Positions 1-6,574 of a stretch of DNA of 13,059 nt are shown here, in pieces. The notes beneath the pieces were generated by a model. The model did not search any database, was not told the DNA's origin, and saw nothing but the letters and a program-made list of their open reading frames with translations. The DNA is from Candidatus Zixiibacteriota bacterium. Lineage in GTDB: Bacteria > Zixibacteria > MSB-5A5 > CAIYYT01. The stretch is from NCBI GenBank assembly GCA_023134875.1, contig JAGLUH010000431.1:1-13059 (forward strand), given 5' to 3'. A program made the position numbers and the translations under genes. Positions within the stretch are counted from its first letter, which is position 1, and the number at the start of each line of letters is the position of its first letter.

Positions 1-2
1 AT

Positions 3-3000
3 GTATTGATTGGCGCCGATGACGACCTGATACCAGCCAAAGACCTTTATGTGAAATCATGGGAAGGCAGCGGTGCCGAGATCGAGACAGCTATGCCCGG
101 AGACATCTTCTTCGCCTGCCTTGACGGCACCTGGAACTACGACGGCGACTCCTACTGGGGAGAACCGACTGACGGCGACGGCGGTGGTGATGTCGATCTG
201 GTAGCCGAGGTCTACGTCGGACGGGCGGCGGTCGGTAACAGTACCGAGGCCGATCGCTTCGTCAACAAGACTATCCAATACTTAGATGCCACCGACACAT
301 ACCTTCAGAAGGTCCTGATGGTGGGTGAGTATCTCGGCTTTGGCGGGATTTCCGATTACGCCGGCCCCATGATGGATCAGATTGTGGACGGCTCCAGCGC
401 CGACGGCTACACAACTGTCGGTATTCCCTCCGATGAATACGATGTTGACAGGTTGTATGAACAGAACTACAACTGGTCCCAATCCGACTTGACGTCGCGC
501 ATCAACAGCGGTCTGCATATTATCAATCACCTTGGGCACGGCAGCCCTGACTATGCGATGAAGCTCTATGACAGCGACATCATGAGTGAGCTAACCAATG
601 GCAACCATTGCCTTGTCTATTCGCAGACTTGTCTGGCCGGCCATTTCGACGGCACTGATTGCTGGGCGGAGTACATGAATATCAAGACTGACGCCGGCGG
701 GTTTGCTATTGTGATGAATGCGCGTTATGGCTGGGGACTGGAATACAGCACTGACGGGCCGTCGCAGCGCTTTAATCGCGAATTCTGGGATGCGGTGTTT
801 AATGCGTCTGAAGCCAAACCAGAATTGGGGCCGGCTAATCATGATTCGAAGGAAGACAATCTCTACCGTATCAACGAGTCCTGCATGCGCTGGTGCTACT
901 ACCAGTTGAATCTGTTCGGCGATCCGACTGTTACTGTCAAGGGATTTGGCGGGCTTGCTTTCAGCTATCCCGACGGAATCCCGTCGGTGGCGCCCCCGGA
1001 TCAAACGACCTCGTTTGCAGTCGTGGTCAGCGGTACCGGCGACGGCACGCCGGTGCCCGGATCGGGTCAGCTTCACTACCGGATCAATAGCGGCCCGCTT
1101 CAGACTGATTTAATGACAGAAACATTGCCCAACAACTATGAAGCCGTCCTGCCGGCGCTTTCCTGTGGAGATGACTTTGAGTTCTATGTCAGTGCTGAAG
1201 AGTTAACCGCCGGCAGGATTTATGATCCCGATCCCGCTTCCCCGAATATCCTGATTGTGGCCAGCAGCGTGACCGTAGTCTTCGAAGACAACTTTGAGAC
1301 CGCCATGGGTTGGACGGTCTCCGGCAATGCCACCGATGGCCAGTGGGATCGCGGTGTCCCGATTGGCGGTGGCGATCGTGGTGATCCACCGACTGACTAC
1401 GACGGTTCCGGTCAATGCTACCTGACCGATAATGTCGATGGTAATTCTGATGTTGACGGCGGTACCACCACCCTGATCTCGCCGACCTTCGATCTTTCCA
1501 GTGGTGACGCCGAGATCAACTACGCCCGCTGGTATTCCAACAACAACGGTGCCGATCCCTTCAATGATGAGATGCATATCTATATTTCGAATAATAACGG
1601 TTCTAGTTGGATTCTGGTGGAAACCGTGGGGCCGGTTGACCAGGCTGGCGGCGGCTGGTATGAGAATACCTTCATGGCCGGCAGTTATGTCACGCCCACA
1701 GCACAGATGAAACTGCGCTTTGATGCTTCCGATCTTGGTCTCGGTTCGGTCGTCGAGGCGGCTGTTGATGCAGTCTCGGTAACGGTGTACGAATGTAGTG
1801 GGGCACCTCAGGTTGTCATTGTCACTAACTCGCTGCCGGAGTGGACTCAGAACCTGGCCGGTTACAATGCCACTCTGCAGGCCGCCAATGGTACTGAGCC
1901 GTACGTGTGGAGCGACAAGTATGGCGACCTGGTCGGGACGGGGCTGTCGCTGTCGTCGACTGGCATTATCAGTGGTACTCCGAGCACAGCGGGCATGATA
2001 AGCTTTACGGCCCGCGTCGAGGATAACCTTGCTACTTTCGACGAGAAGCTCCTCAGCATTACCGTTAATCCCGAACCCCAGATTACGACATCATCTTTGC
2101 CTGACTGGACAGTGGGGATACTCTATAATCAAACACTTGTTGCTGTCGGCGGTACCGGCGCGCTGACGTGGAGCGATGCCGACGGTGGTCTGGCCGGTAC
2201 CGGCCTTACTTTGCACCCGACCACCGGTCAGCTTCTTGGCGTGCCGACATCTGACGGCCTGATCAGTTTAACCGCGCGAGTTACAGACAGTCTGGGGGCG
2301 GTTGCCAACAAGCCGTTGACAATTCTCATCAATCCGGTGTTGACTATTGCTACGGCGATACAATTGGCGCCCTGGGTTGTCGGCATGCCCGGTTATGCCG
2401 ATACTCTGGAGGCGACCGGCGGCACCGGCTCCCATACCTGGAGCAATCCAGGCGGTGATCTGGCGGGCAGTGGCCTTAGCCTTTCGGCAGGCGGCCAGGT
2501 TACCGGTACGCCAACCACAGCAGGTACTGTCAACTTCACCGGCAGGGTTACGGACGATATCGGTGCCAGTGATCAGGATACATTCTTAATCGAGGTCTAT
2601 GCCGCACTGGAAATCACCTCCGACTCCACCCTGCCCAATTGGACTGCCAATCATCCCGGTTATTCGGTGACGCTTACGGCGATGGGTGGTCTTGAGCCGA
2701 TGGTGTGGAGCGATAAGTATGGCAACCTGACAGGCACGGGACTGGTTTTGTCGAGCGCCGGCGTGCTTACCGGTACGCCGAGTACGATCGGTCTGATATC
2801 TTTTACTGCATCGGTGCAGGATAGTATGGGCCAGACCGACGAACAGCAATTCAATCTCACAGTCAATCCGGAACCGGCTATTTCTTCTGATACACTGCTG
2901 GCGGCGTGGACGGTCAATCATTCCGGTTACTCGACTACGCTGACGACTACGGGTGGAACGCCGCCGCTGACCTTTACGGAACAGAATTTCCACGGATTAC

Positions 3001-3644
3001 ACCTTGATGCGGCGGGTAATGTTGCCGGCACACCCGACACGGCTGCGGCAATCGTGTTTACGGCGATATTGACTGATAATGTGGGGGCATCGAACCAGAA
3101 GCAGTTTACCATACCGGTAAATCCCCGGCCAGTAATCGTCACTGACTCACTATTGCCGGAATGGACTGAAGGGGTGCCCGGTTATTCTGTCATGTTGCAG
3201 GCAACCGGTGGCACCGGCGCATTAGTCTATAGCGAGGTTGGCACAGGTCTTACCGGCACCGGTCTCGTCCTGGGTAGCGATGGTCTGATTTCCGGTACGC
3301 CAAACACTGCCGGTACGATCAATTTCACTGCTGAAGTGGCTGATGATATTGGTGCCACTGACAGCAAGCCTTTTGCTATTAACATATTACCGGCTTACAT
3401 TTGCGGCGATGCCGACGGCAACGGTTTGGTCAACATTGCTGATGTTACTTATCTGGTCGCCTATATATTTGCCGGCGGCCCGCCACCCGATCCGCTGGCG
3501 TCCGGTGACGTTGATTGCAATGGTTCCGTCAACATTGCGGATGTGGTATACCTGATCAACTACATCTTTGGCGGGGGTCCTCCACCCTGCCAGGGCTGTA
3601 GCCTTGCTACCGGTGAGAGTAAGCTGCCGGTGATGTCGGACTAA
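3..3644 (+). CDS. Gingipain-like C25 cysteine peptidase with Ig-like repeats and C-terminal dockerin (5'-truncated)
   Basis: Probable secreted or surface cysteine protease. The frame is open to the window edge and the first residues (VLIGADDDLIPA) match the interior of a C25 catalytic domain, so the true start and any signal peptide lie upstream. Numbering from the codon at 6: the C25 domain runs to about residue 315, with the candidate catalytic His at H178 in LGHGS, Cys at C209 in SQTCLAGHFD, and the typical closing LFGDPTVTV near 302. An Ig-like gingipain C-type stretch follows (about 318-420). Next comes a MAM/lectin-like region (about 425-600, opening FEDNFETAMGW). Six putative Ig (He_PIG-type) repeats span about 602-1130. 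A type I dockerin (about 1132-1199) has two calcium loops, DADGNGLVNIAD and DVDCNGSVNIAD, each followed by YIF-x-GGPPP. No LPxTG or Por-secretion C-terminal domain is visible. The domain order is seen directly; the protease substrate and the dockerin partner are unknown. An intrinsic terminator follows. Confidence 0.9.
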   Translation, partial: VLIGADDDLIPAKDLYVKSWEGSGAEIETAMPGDIFFACLDGTWNYDGDSYWGEPTDGDGGGDVDLVAEVYVGRAAVGNSTEADRFVNKTIQYLDATDTYLQKVLMVGEYLGFGGISDYAGPMMDQIVDGSSADGYTTVGIPSDEYDVDRLYEQNYNWSQSDLTSRINSGLHIINHLGHGSPDYAMKLYDSDIMSELTNGNHCLVYSQTCLAGHFDGTDCWAEYMNIKTDAGGFAIVMNARYGWGLEYSTDGPSQRFNREFWDAVFNASEAKPELGPANHDSKEDNLYRINESCMRWCYYQLNLFGDPTVTVKGFGGLAFSYPDGIPSVAPPDQTTSFAVVVSGTGDGTPVPGSGQLHYRINSGPLQTDLMTETLPNNYEAVLPALSCGDDFEFYVSAEELTAGRIYDPDPASPNILIVASSVTVVFEDNFETAMGWTVSGNATDGQWDRGVPIGGGDRGDPPTDYDGSGQCYLTDNVDGNSDVDGGTTTLISPTFDLSSGDAEINYARWYSNNNGADPFNDEMHIYISNNNGSSWILVETVGPVDQAGGGWYENTFMAGSYVTPTAQMKLRFDASDLGLGSVVEAAVDAVSVTVYECSGAPQVVIVTNSLPEWTQNLAGYNATLQAANGTEPYVWSDKYGDLVGTGLSLSSTGIISGTPSTAGMISFTARVEDNLATFDEKLLSITVNPEPQITTSSLPDWTVGILYNQTLVAVGGTGALTWSDADGGLAGTGLTLHPTTGQLLGVPTSDGLISLTARVTDSLGAVANKPLTILINPVLTIATAIQLAPWVVGMPGYADTLEATGGTGSHTWSNPGGDLAGSGLSLSAGGQVTGTPTTAGTVNFTGRVTDDIGASDQDTFLIEVYAALEITSDSTLPNWTANHPGYSVTLTAMGGLEPMVWSDKYGNLTGTGLVLSSAGVLTGTPSTIGLISFTASVQDSMGQTDEQQFNLTVNPEPAISSDTLLAAWTVNHSGYSTTLTTTGGTPPLTFTEQNFHGLHLDAAGNVAGTPDTAAAIVFTAILTDNVGASNQKQFTIPVNPRPVIVTDSLLPEWTEGVPGYSVMLQATGGTGALVYSEVGTGLTGTGLVLGSDGLISGTPNTAGTINFTAEVADDIGATDSKPFAINILPAYICGDADGNGLVNIADVTYLVAYIFAGGPPPDPLASGDVDCNGSVNIADVVYLINYIFGGGPPPCQGCSLATGESKLPVMSD
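1809..3389 (+). repeat. Six tandem putative-Ig (He_PIG-like) domain repeats inside the C25 protease
   Basis: Six in-frame repeats start at about 1809, 2079, 2343, 2610, 2877 and 3132, each 255-270 nt (85-90 residues). Each carries LPxW or a variant, then GY..TL, GGT/NGT, WS, GTGL, a GTP-x-TAG-type turn, ISFTA-x-V-x-D, and usually a closing VNPEP-like linker. These features are typical of putative Ig domains used as stalks in secreted proteins. Repeats 1 and 4 share VWSDKYG followed by D/N-L and the same NPEP ending. Repeats 3 and 6 share ATGGTG and V-x-DDIGA-x-D. This suggests duplication of a three-domain block. Their likely role is as a spacer between the catalytic part and the dockerin (inference). 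Confidence 0.8.
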
Positions 3645-3665
3645 GGAAGAGCGGTTTATCTACGG

Positions 3666-3705
3666 AAAGGGCAGCTTGTCGCAATGCGATAGGCCGCCCT
3701 TTTTT
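3666..3705 (+). terminator. Strong intrinsic terminator after the C25 protease gene
   Basis: A long hairpin lies 21 nt past the stop codon. AAAGGGC (3666-3672) pairs with GCCCTTT (3696-3702). After one A-C mismatch the stem continues through GCTTG with a wobble-containing partner and closes with TCGC-AAT-GCGA (3679-3689). The 3' side runs into TTTTTT (3700-3705). The GC-rich stem plus U-tract is a classic rho-independent terminator and separates the protease from the downstream unit. Confidence 0.85.
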
Positions 3706-3737
3706 CGCTTTTCAGGGAGCATGAGACATCCCCTCGC

Positions 3738-3766
3738 TTGAAAAGCTCGCGGTAATGTATTAGATT
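3738..3766 (+). promoter_or_regulatory. Putative sigma70-type promoter for ltaE
   Basis: TTGAAA (3738-3743, 5 of 6 to the -35 consensus) and TAGATT (3761-3766, 4 of 6 to the -10 consensus) are separated by 17 bp. They sit after the terminator and about 50 nt before the ltaE start, the right place for a new transcript. The match is moderate and no regulator site is evident. Confidence 0.4.
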
Positions 3767-3817
3767 GGATTGTATGTTGGCACGAAATGTATAGAATGCT
3801 GGTTCGGGAGAGAGAGT

Positions 3818-4858
3818 ATGGACTACCTGGATTTACGTTCTGACACGGTAACCAGACCCTCCGCCAAAATGCGTCAGCAGATCGCTGCCGCTGAAGTTGG
3901 TGATGATGTCTTTGAGGATGACCCTACCGTCAAGCGTCTCGAATCGATGGTAGCGGCGCTTTTCGGGCGCGAGGCATCGCTTTATGTTCCTTCCGGCAGC
4001 ATGGCCAATCTGGTTTGCCTTCATACGGTCTCAAAACCTGGCGATGAAATTATCTGCGAGGAGGGCTGCCATGTCTTCAACTTCGAAGCCGCCGCCGCTG
4101 CTGCCATATCGGGGCTTCTGTTCCATATTGTCAGAGGCGAGCGCGGTGCATTTACCGCCGATAAGGTAAGGCCACTAATCCGACCGGAGAGTCTGCATTC
4201 ACCGCGCACCAGAATTATCGAAATAGAGAACACTCATAACCGTGCCGGCGGTACTATTTTTCCGCTGGACGATATCAGGGAACTACATCGGCTCGCCGGG
4301 GAATACAACTTGAAAACGCATCTTGACGGCGCGCGAATCTGGAACGCTCACATCGCTACCGGTGTTCCACTGGCGGAGTATGCCCAATACTTCGACACGG
4401 TTGCTGTCTGCCTTTCCAAAGGATTGGGTGCACCGATTGGTTCGATGGTCATCGGTGATCACGATTTTATCAGGGAAGCGCGACGGACACGCAAGATGTT
4501 CGGCGGCGGTATGCGCCAGGTGGGTATCCTGGCGGCGGCGGGTATCTATGCCATCGAGAATAACCTGGCGCGCCTGGCCGAAGATCACGAAAACGCCCGC
4601 CGGCTGGCTGAAGCACTGGCTCAGATTGAGGGCATCGCCATTGATCTCGAAGCGGTACAAACCAATATCGTAATCTTTGACGTCGTCCGGGCCGGTTATT
4701 CTGTCGAAGACGTCCTTGCCGGACTGAAAGAAAAAGGCGTACTGGCGGTACCGTTCGGAGAGCGCCGGATTCGTTGTGTCACGCATCTTGATATCAGTCG
4801 CAGTGACATTGATCGAGCGATTAAAGTGTTTCAGGGGGTCTTTGAGACACTGAACTGA
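3818..4858 (+). CDS. ltaE: L-threonine aldolase (low-specificity, PLP-dependent)
   Basis: Cytosolic fold-type I PLP enzyme that cleaves L-threonine or L-allo-threonine to glycine and acetaldehyde. I chose ATG 3818 because the family's N-terminal signature (M-DYLDLRSDTVTRPS) starts there and GGGAGAGAGA lies just upstream. An in-frame upstream extension to 3770 (16 residues) has no family character. The product is 346 residues, the usual family length. Seen: the YVPSGSMANL stretch in the cofactor-binding half, HLDGARIWNA with the Asp/Arg of the PLP pocket, and the Schiff-base lysine K201 in LSKGLGAPIGS. It is the first gene of a three-gene unit; its TGA overlaps the next ATG by one base (TGATG), so translational coupling is likely. 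The low-specificity label rests on family membership, not on residues I can prove. Confidence 0.95.
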   Translation: MDYLDLRSDTVTRPSAKMRQQIAAAEVGDDVFEDDPTVKRLESMVAALFGREASLYVPSGSMANLVCLHTVSKPGDEIICEEGCHVFNFEAAAAAAISGLLFHIVRGERGAFTADKVRPLIRPESLHSPRTRIIEIENTHNRAGGTIFPLDDIRELHRLAGEYNLKTHLDGARIWNAHIATGVPLAEYAQYFDTVAVCLSKGLGAPIGSMVIGDHDFIREARRTRKMFGGGMRQVGILAAAGIYAIENNLARLAEDHENARRLAEALAQIEGIAIDLEAVQTNIVIFDVVRAGYSVEDVLAGLKEKGVLAVPFGERRIRCVTHLDISRSDIDRAIKVFQGVFETLN

Positions 4859-5352
4859 TGAGCCTGAGGGAAGGATACTCACTGGCGGGGTGCTGCTCGC
4901 CCGTCAAGGGCGATGCCATCAGCGGCTACTACAGTCATAACCAGGTGATGATAGTCCATCGTCAGGACTGTCCCAACCTGGCGAAGGTGGTACCGTCACG
5001 GGTAGTCGCACTTGCCTGGGATGATATCATGCCGGAGGAATCATTCACGCCCGATGCCGACTATCATGATCTCGACGAGCTCGATTGGCGCATCCTTGGC
5101 CATCACCAGGCAATGGGAGTTGATTACTCGCTTGTCGTCGCTCGCACTCTCCATGCCAGCAGAGATGATGTCTTCAGCCGGCACCGGCGACTGCGCTCCC
5201 TGAAACTGTTGAAACGAGTGGAGCCGCTGATGATGCAGTACCGCAAAGGGATTGTCAAAAACAAGTGGATCAAACATCGTAATCATACTTATTATGAGTT
5301 GACGCCGAAGGGTATCGATTACCTTGAGTATCATCAGGAGCGAAAGAAATAA
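4858..5352 (+). CDS. Stand-alone RelA/SpoT-type RIS zinc-finger domain fused to a winged-helix domain
   Basis: Small cytosolic protein (164 residues), probably regulatory, with no enzymatic domain visible. Residues 8-55 resemble the RIS/zinc-finger domain near the C-terminus of long RelA/SpoT proteins: AGCCSPVKGDAISGYY, then VHRQDCPNL, then the R-x-V-x-L-x-W strand that closes that domain. The candidate metal ligands C12, C13, H34 and C38 have the spacing I recall for E. coli RelA C612, C613, H634 and C638. No hydrolase, synthetase, TGS or ACT domain is present. Residues about 70-160 look like a winged helix: predicted helices around DELDWRILGHH, a basic recognition-like segment (SRHRRLRSLKLLKRV), and a wing ending HTYYELTPKGIDYL. 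A DUF2250-like assignment is possible but unproven. It starts in the ltaE stop codon, so it is co-translated with it. The DNA-binding role is inference. Confidence 0.75.
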   Translation: MSLREGYSLAGCCSPVKGDAISGYYSHNQVMIVHRQDCPNLAKVVPSRVVALAWDDIMPEESFTPDADYHDLDELDWRILGHHQAMGVDYSLVVARTLHASRDDVFSRHRRLRSLKLLKRVEPLMMQYRKGIVKNKWIKHRNHTYYELTPKGIDYLEYHQERKK

Positions 5353-5353
5353 T

Positions 5354-6121
5354 ATGCTGACATTTCAAGTAATCGGCTGTGCCTCAGGGATGCCGCATCC
5401 GAAACTGGCCGGTTCAAGTTATCTGGTCAGGCAGGGCGGGCGGCTGCTTCTCTTTGATGCCGGCGAGGGTTTATCATCCGCTCTGCGACGCCTTGATGTT
5501 GACCCGCGTCAGATTGGGACGATCTTCATATCCCATATGCATTCTGACCATTTTATCGGCGTGCCGCTGTTTATCCAGATGAACTATCTCCTTGAGCGGC
5601 GACAACGGCTTGATATCTTTCTTCCGGCTGAAGCTGTCGGCGGCATGAGACGGCTGTTGAATCTCACCTATTTGTTTCCCCACAAACTCGGATTCGAGCT
5701 TGAACTGCATAAGATCACCAGGAGCTTCTCGCTGGAAATGATCAATCTCAAGGTGACGCCACAGGCAAACAGTCACCTTCAAGGTCACGCCAAACATCTC
5801 CGCGGGGCACGCCTGGCCAATAAGTGGGAATGCTACTCCTTTGTCATCGAGTCAGGCGGCAGGAAGATCGTCTACTCCGCCGACCTGGGCGACCTTGATG
5901 ATCTGCTGCCGGTACTTGCAGATACTGACCTGCTGGTACTCGACGGTATGCATGTCGATCTTACGCAGCTTCCGGCAGTGGCGGTAGAGCATAGCGTTAA
6001 GAGAGTGCTGCTGACTCACCTGCCGGAGGAGTTTGATTTCAAGAAAGTAAAGGAACACTGCCGCCGGCAGGGACTCAGGCAAGTCTATCAGGCCAAAGAG
6101 GGGCTGATGGTCGATATTTGA
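5354..6121 (+). CDS. MBL-fold metallohydrolase, RNase Z-like
   Basis: Cytosolic beta-lactamase-fold hydrolase of 256 residues from ATG 5354, chosen because MLTFQVIGCASGMPHP is the normal first strand of the fold and AGGAG (5336-5340) precedes it. An in-frame upstream start at 5324 would overlap the previous gene for no gain. Metal motifs seen: H61-x-H63-x-D65-H66 in ISHMHSDH, a His-rich segment with H141 and H145, D177 in YSADLGD, and H222 in LLTHLPEEF. This set matches RNase Z/arylsulfatase-like MBL proteins. The clear exosite arm of true tRNase Z is not obvious, so the substrate (tRNA 3' trailer, cyclic nucleotide or other phosphodiester) is open. It is the third gene of the ltaE unit, 1 nt after the RIS-winged-helix gene. 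No intrinsic terminator is seen just after it. Confidence 0.85.
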   Translation: MLTFQVIGCASGMPHPKLAGSSYLVRQGGRLLLFDAGEGLSSALRRLDVDPRQIGTIFISHMHSDHFIGVPLFIQMNYLLERRQRLDIFLPAEAVGGMRRLLNLTYLFPHKLGFELELHKITRSFSLEMINLKVTPQANSHLQGHAKHLRGARLANKWECYSFVIESGGRKIVYSADLGDLDDLLPVLADTDLLVLDGMHVDLTQLPAVAVEHSVKRVLLTHLPEEFDFKKVKEHCRRQGLRQVYQAKEGLMVDI

Positions 6122-6241
6122 GATTGCAGTATCGTTTGCGGATTTCCCCCAAGAGCAAGAATAACAATAGATTAACAATTCCCGCTTGCCTTGATCGGGA
6201 CGCGTCCGGCGGCTGGGTTGGTAGTTACAAGCAGCGAGTAA

Positions 6242-6258
6242 ATAGCGTAAGATAGCGT
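6242..6258 (+). repeat. Helix-phased 7-bp direct repeats upstream of the promoter
   Basis: ATAGCGT occurs at 6242-6248 and again at 6252-6258, exactly 10 bp apart (one helical turn), with 11 bp between the second copy and the -35 box at 6270. The spacing and position fit a regulator bound on one face of the helix next to RNA polymerase. No known regulator is recognised. Confidence 0.35.
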
Positions 6259-6269
6259 CCGAAAACCGG

Positions 6270-6297
6270 TTGACAGGTTGCGGGCAAAACCTATATT
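6270..6297 (+). promoter_or_regulatory. Near-consensus sigma70 promoter for the GTPase-arcC-cca-sucCD block
   Basis: A perfect -35 TTGACA (6270-6275), a 16-bp spacer and TATATT (6292-6297, 5 of 6 to the -10 consensus) make this the best promoter-like site in the window. Transcription would begin near 6304. An 8-bp palindrome, AACCGGTT (6264-6271), overlaps the -35 box, and AGGTT/AACCT (6275-6279 and 6288-6292) form an inverted repeat in the spacer. Both could be operator half-sites. Confidence 0.6.
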
Positions 6298-6319
6298 GTC
6301 AGACTGTTTGCTGAGATTG

Positions 6320-6344
6320 GTGTGAAAAAATTCACGCTTCACAC
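6320..6344 (+). promoter_or_regulatory. Leader hairpin with two mutually exclusive pairings
   Basis: GTGTGAA (6320-6326) can pair with TTCACGC (6331-6337, one wobble, AAAA loop) or perfectly with the tandem copy TTCACAC (6338-6344, 11-nt loop). Both forms use the same 5' arm, so they exclude each other. It lies about 16 nt into the predicted transcript. No U-tract follows, so it is not a simple terminator; a switch or RNA-stability role is inference. Confidence 0.35.
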
Positions 6345-6360
6345 AGGATAAGGCATTATT

Positions 6361-6384
6361 CTCCAGAAGGTTCGAATTCCGGAG
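6361..6384 (+). promoter_or_regulatory. Second leader hairpin
   Basis: CTCCAGAA (6361-6368) pairs with TTCCGGAG (6377-6384) around the loop GGTTCGAA, giving seven pairs and one A-C mismatch. The loop resembles a tRNA T-loop, but no tRNA surrounds it. It sits downstream of the first leader hairpin and upstream of the GTPase gene. It has no U-tract. Confidence 0.3.
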
Positions 6385-6574
6385 TTGAACAGAAACTATA
6401 TCAATGGCTGAGATTCGCAAACAGAGCAAAGGTATGTTGAGCGGCGAGCAGGCCTACTTCATTGAGATTATCTGGCGGGCTTCTGCCGTCTGAATAGTCT
6501 GATGGCGATAGCGAGATGTTTCAGTGTTTTCACCTGGAGCTGTGACAATCAATCTCAGATGGAGATAGTGCAAA

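Larger units (their letters stand above)
6122..6574 (+). other. 453-nt intergenic region: promoter, phased repeats and structured leader, no convincing gene
   Basis: No ORF with coding character or a good ribosome site was found on either strand. No tRNA, rRNA or CRISPR is seen. The first part holds a perfect 10-bp palindrome, GGACGCGTCC (6198-6207). The middle holds phased direct repeats and a near-consensus promoter. The rest (about 6304-6574) would be a 5' leader of about 270 nt with two hairpin regions, ending in GGAG (6561-6564) 10 nt before the start codon of the GTPase gene. Confidence 0.6.

Noticed and set aside
3770..3817. Upstream in-frame extension of ltaE by 16 residues.
   Set aside because: The family signature starts at ATG 3818 with a good purine-rich ribosome site; the extension has no family character and would begin next to the predicted promoter.
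5324..5353. Earlier start for the MBL hydrolase overlapping the RIS-winged-helix gene.
   Set aside because: The fold's first strand begins at ATG 5354; the extra ten residues are simply the other frame of the upstream gene.
6198..6207. Perfect palindrome GGACGCGTCC as a possible terminator or operator after the MBL gene.
   Set aside because: No loop, no U-tract and no nearby promoter element; a single 10-bp palindrome is weak evidence by itself.
6365..6382. GGTTCGAATTCC, resembling a tRNA T-arm.
   Set aside because: The flanking five-base stem does not pair properly, and no acceptor, D or anticodon arms surround it. It is better explained as part of a hairpin loop.
6404..6493. A 29-codon ORF (starts M-AEIRKQSKGML) in the leader of the GTPase gene, a possible leader peptide.
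   Set aside because: No ribosome site at proper spacing (nearest GGAG is 19 nt upstream), no run of regulatory codons, and no recognisable family. Short ORFs of this size are expected by chance.
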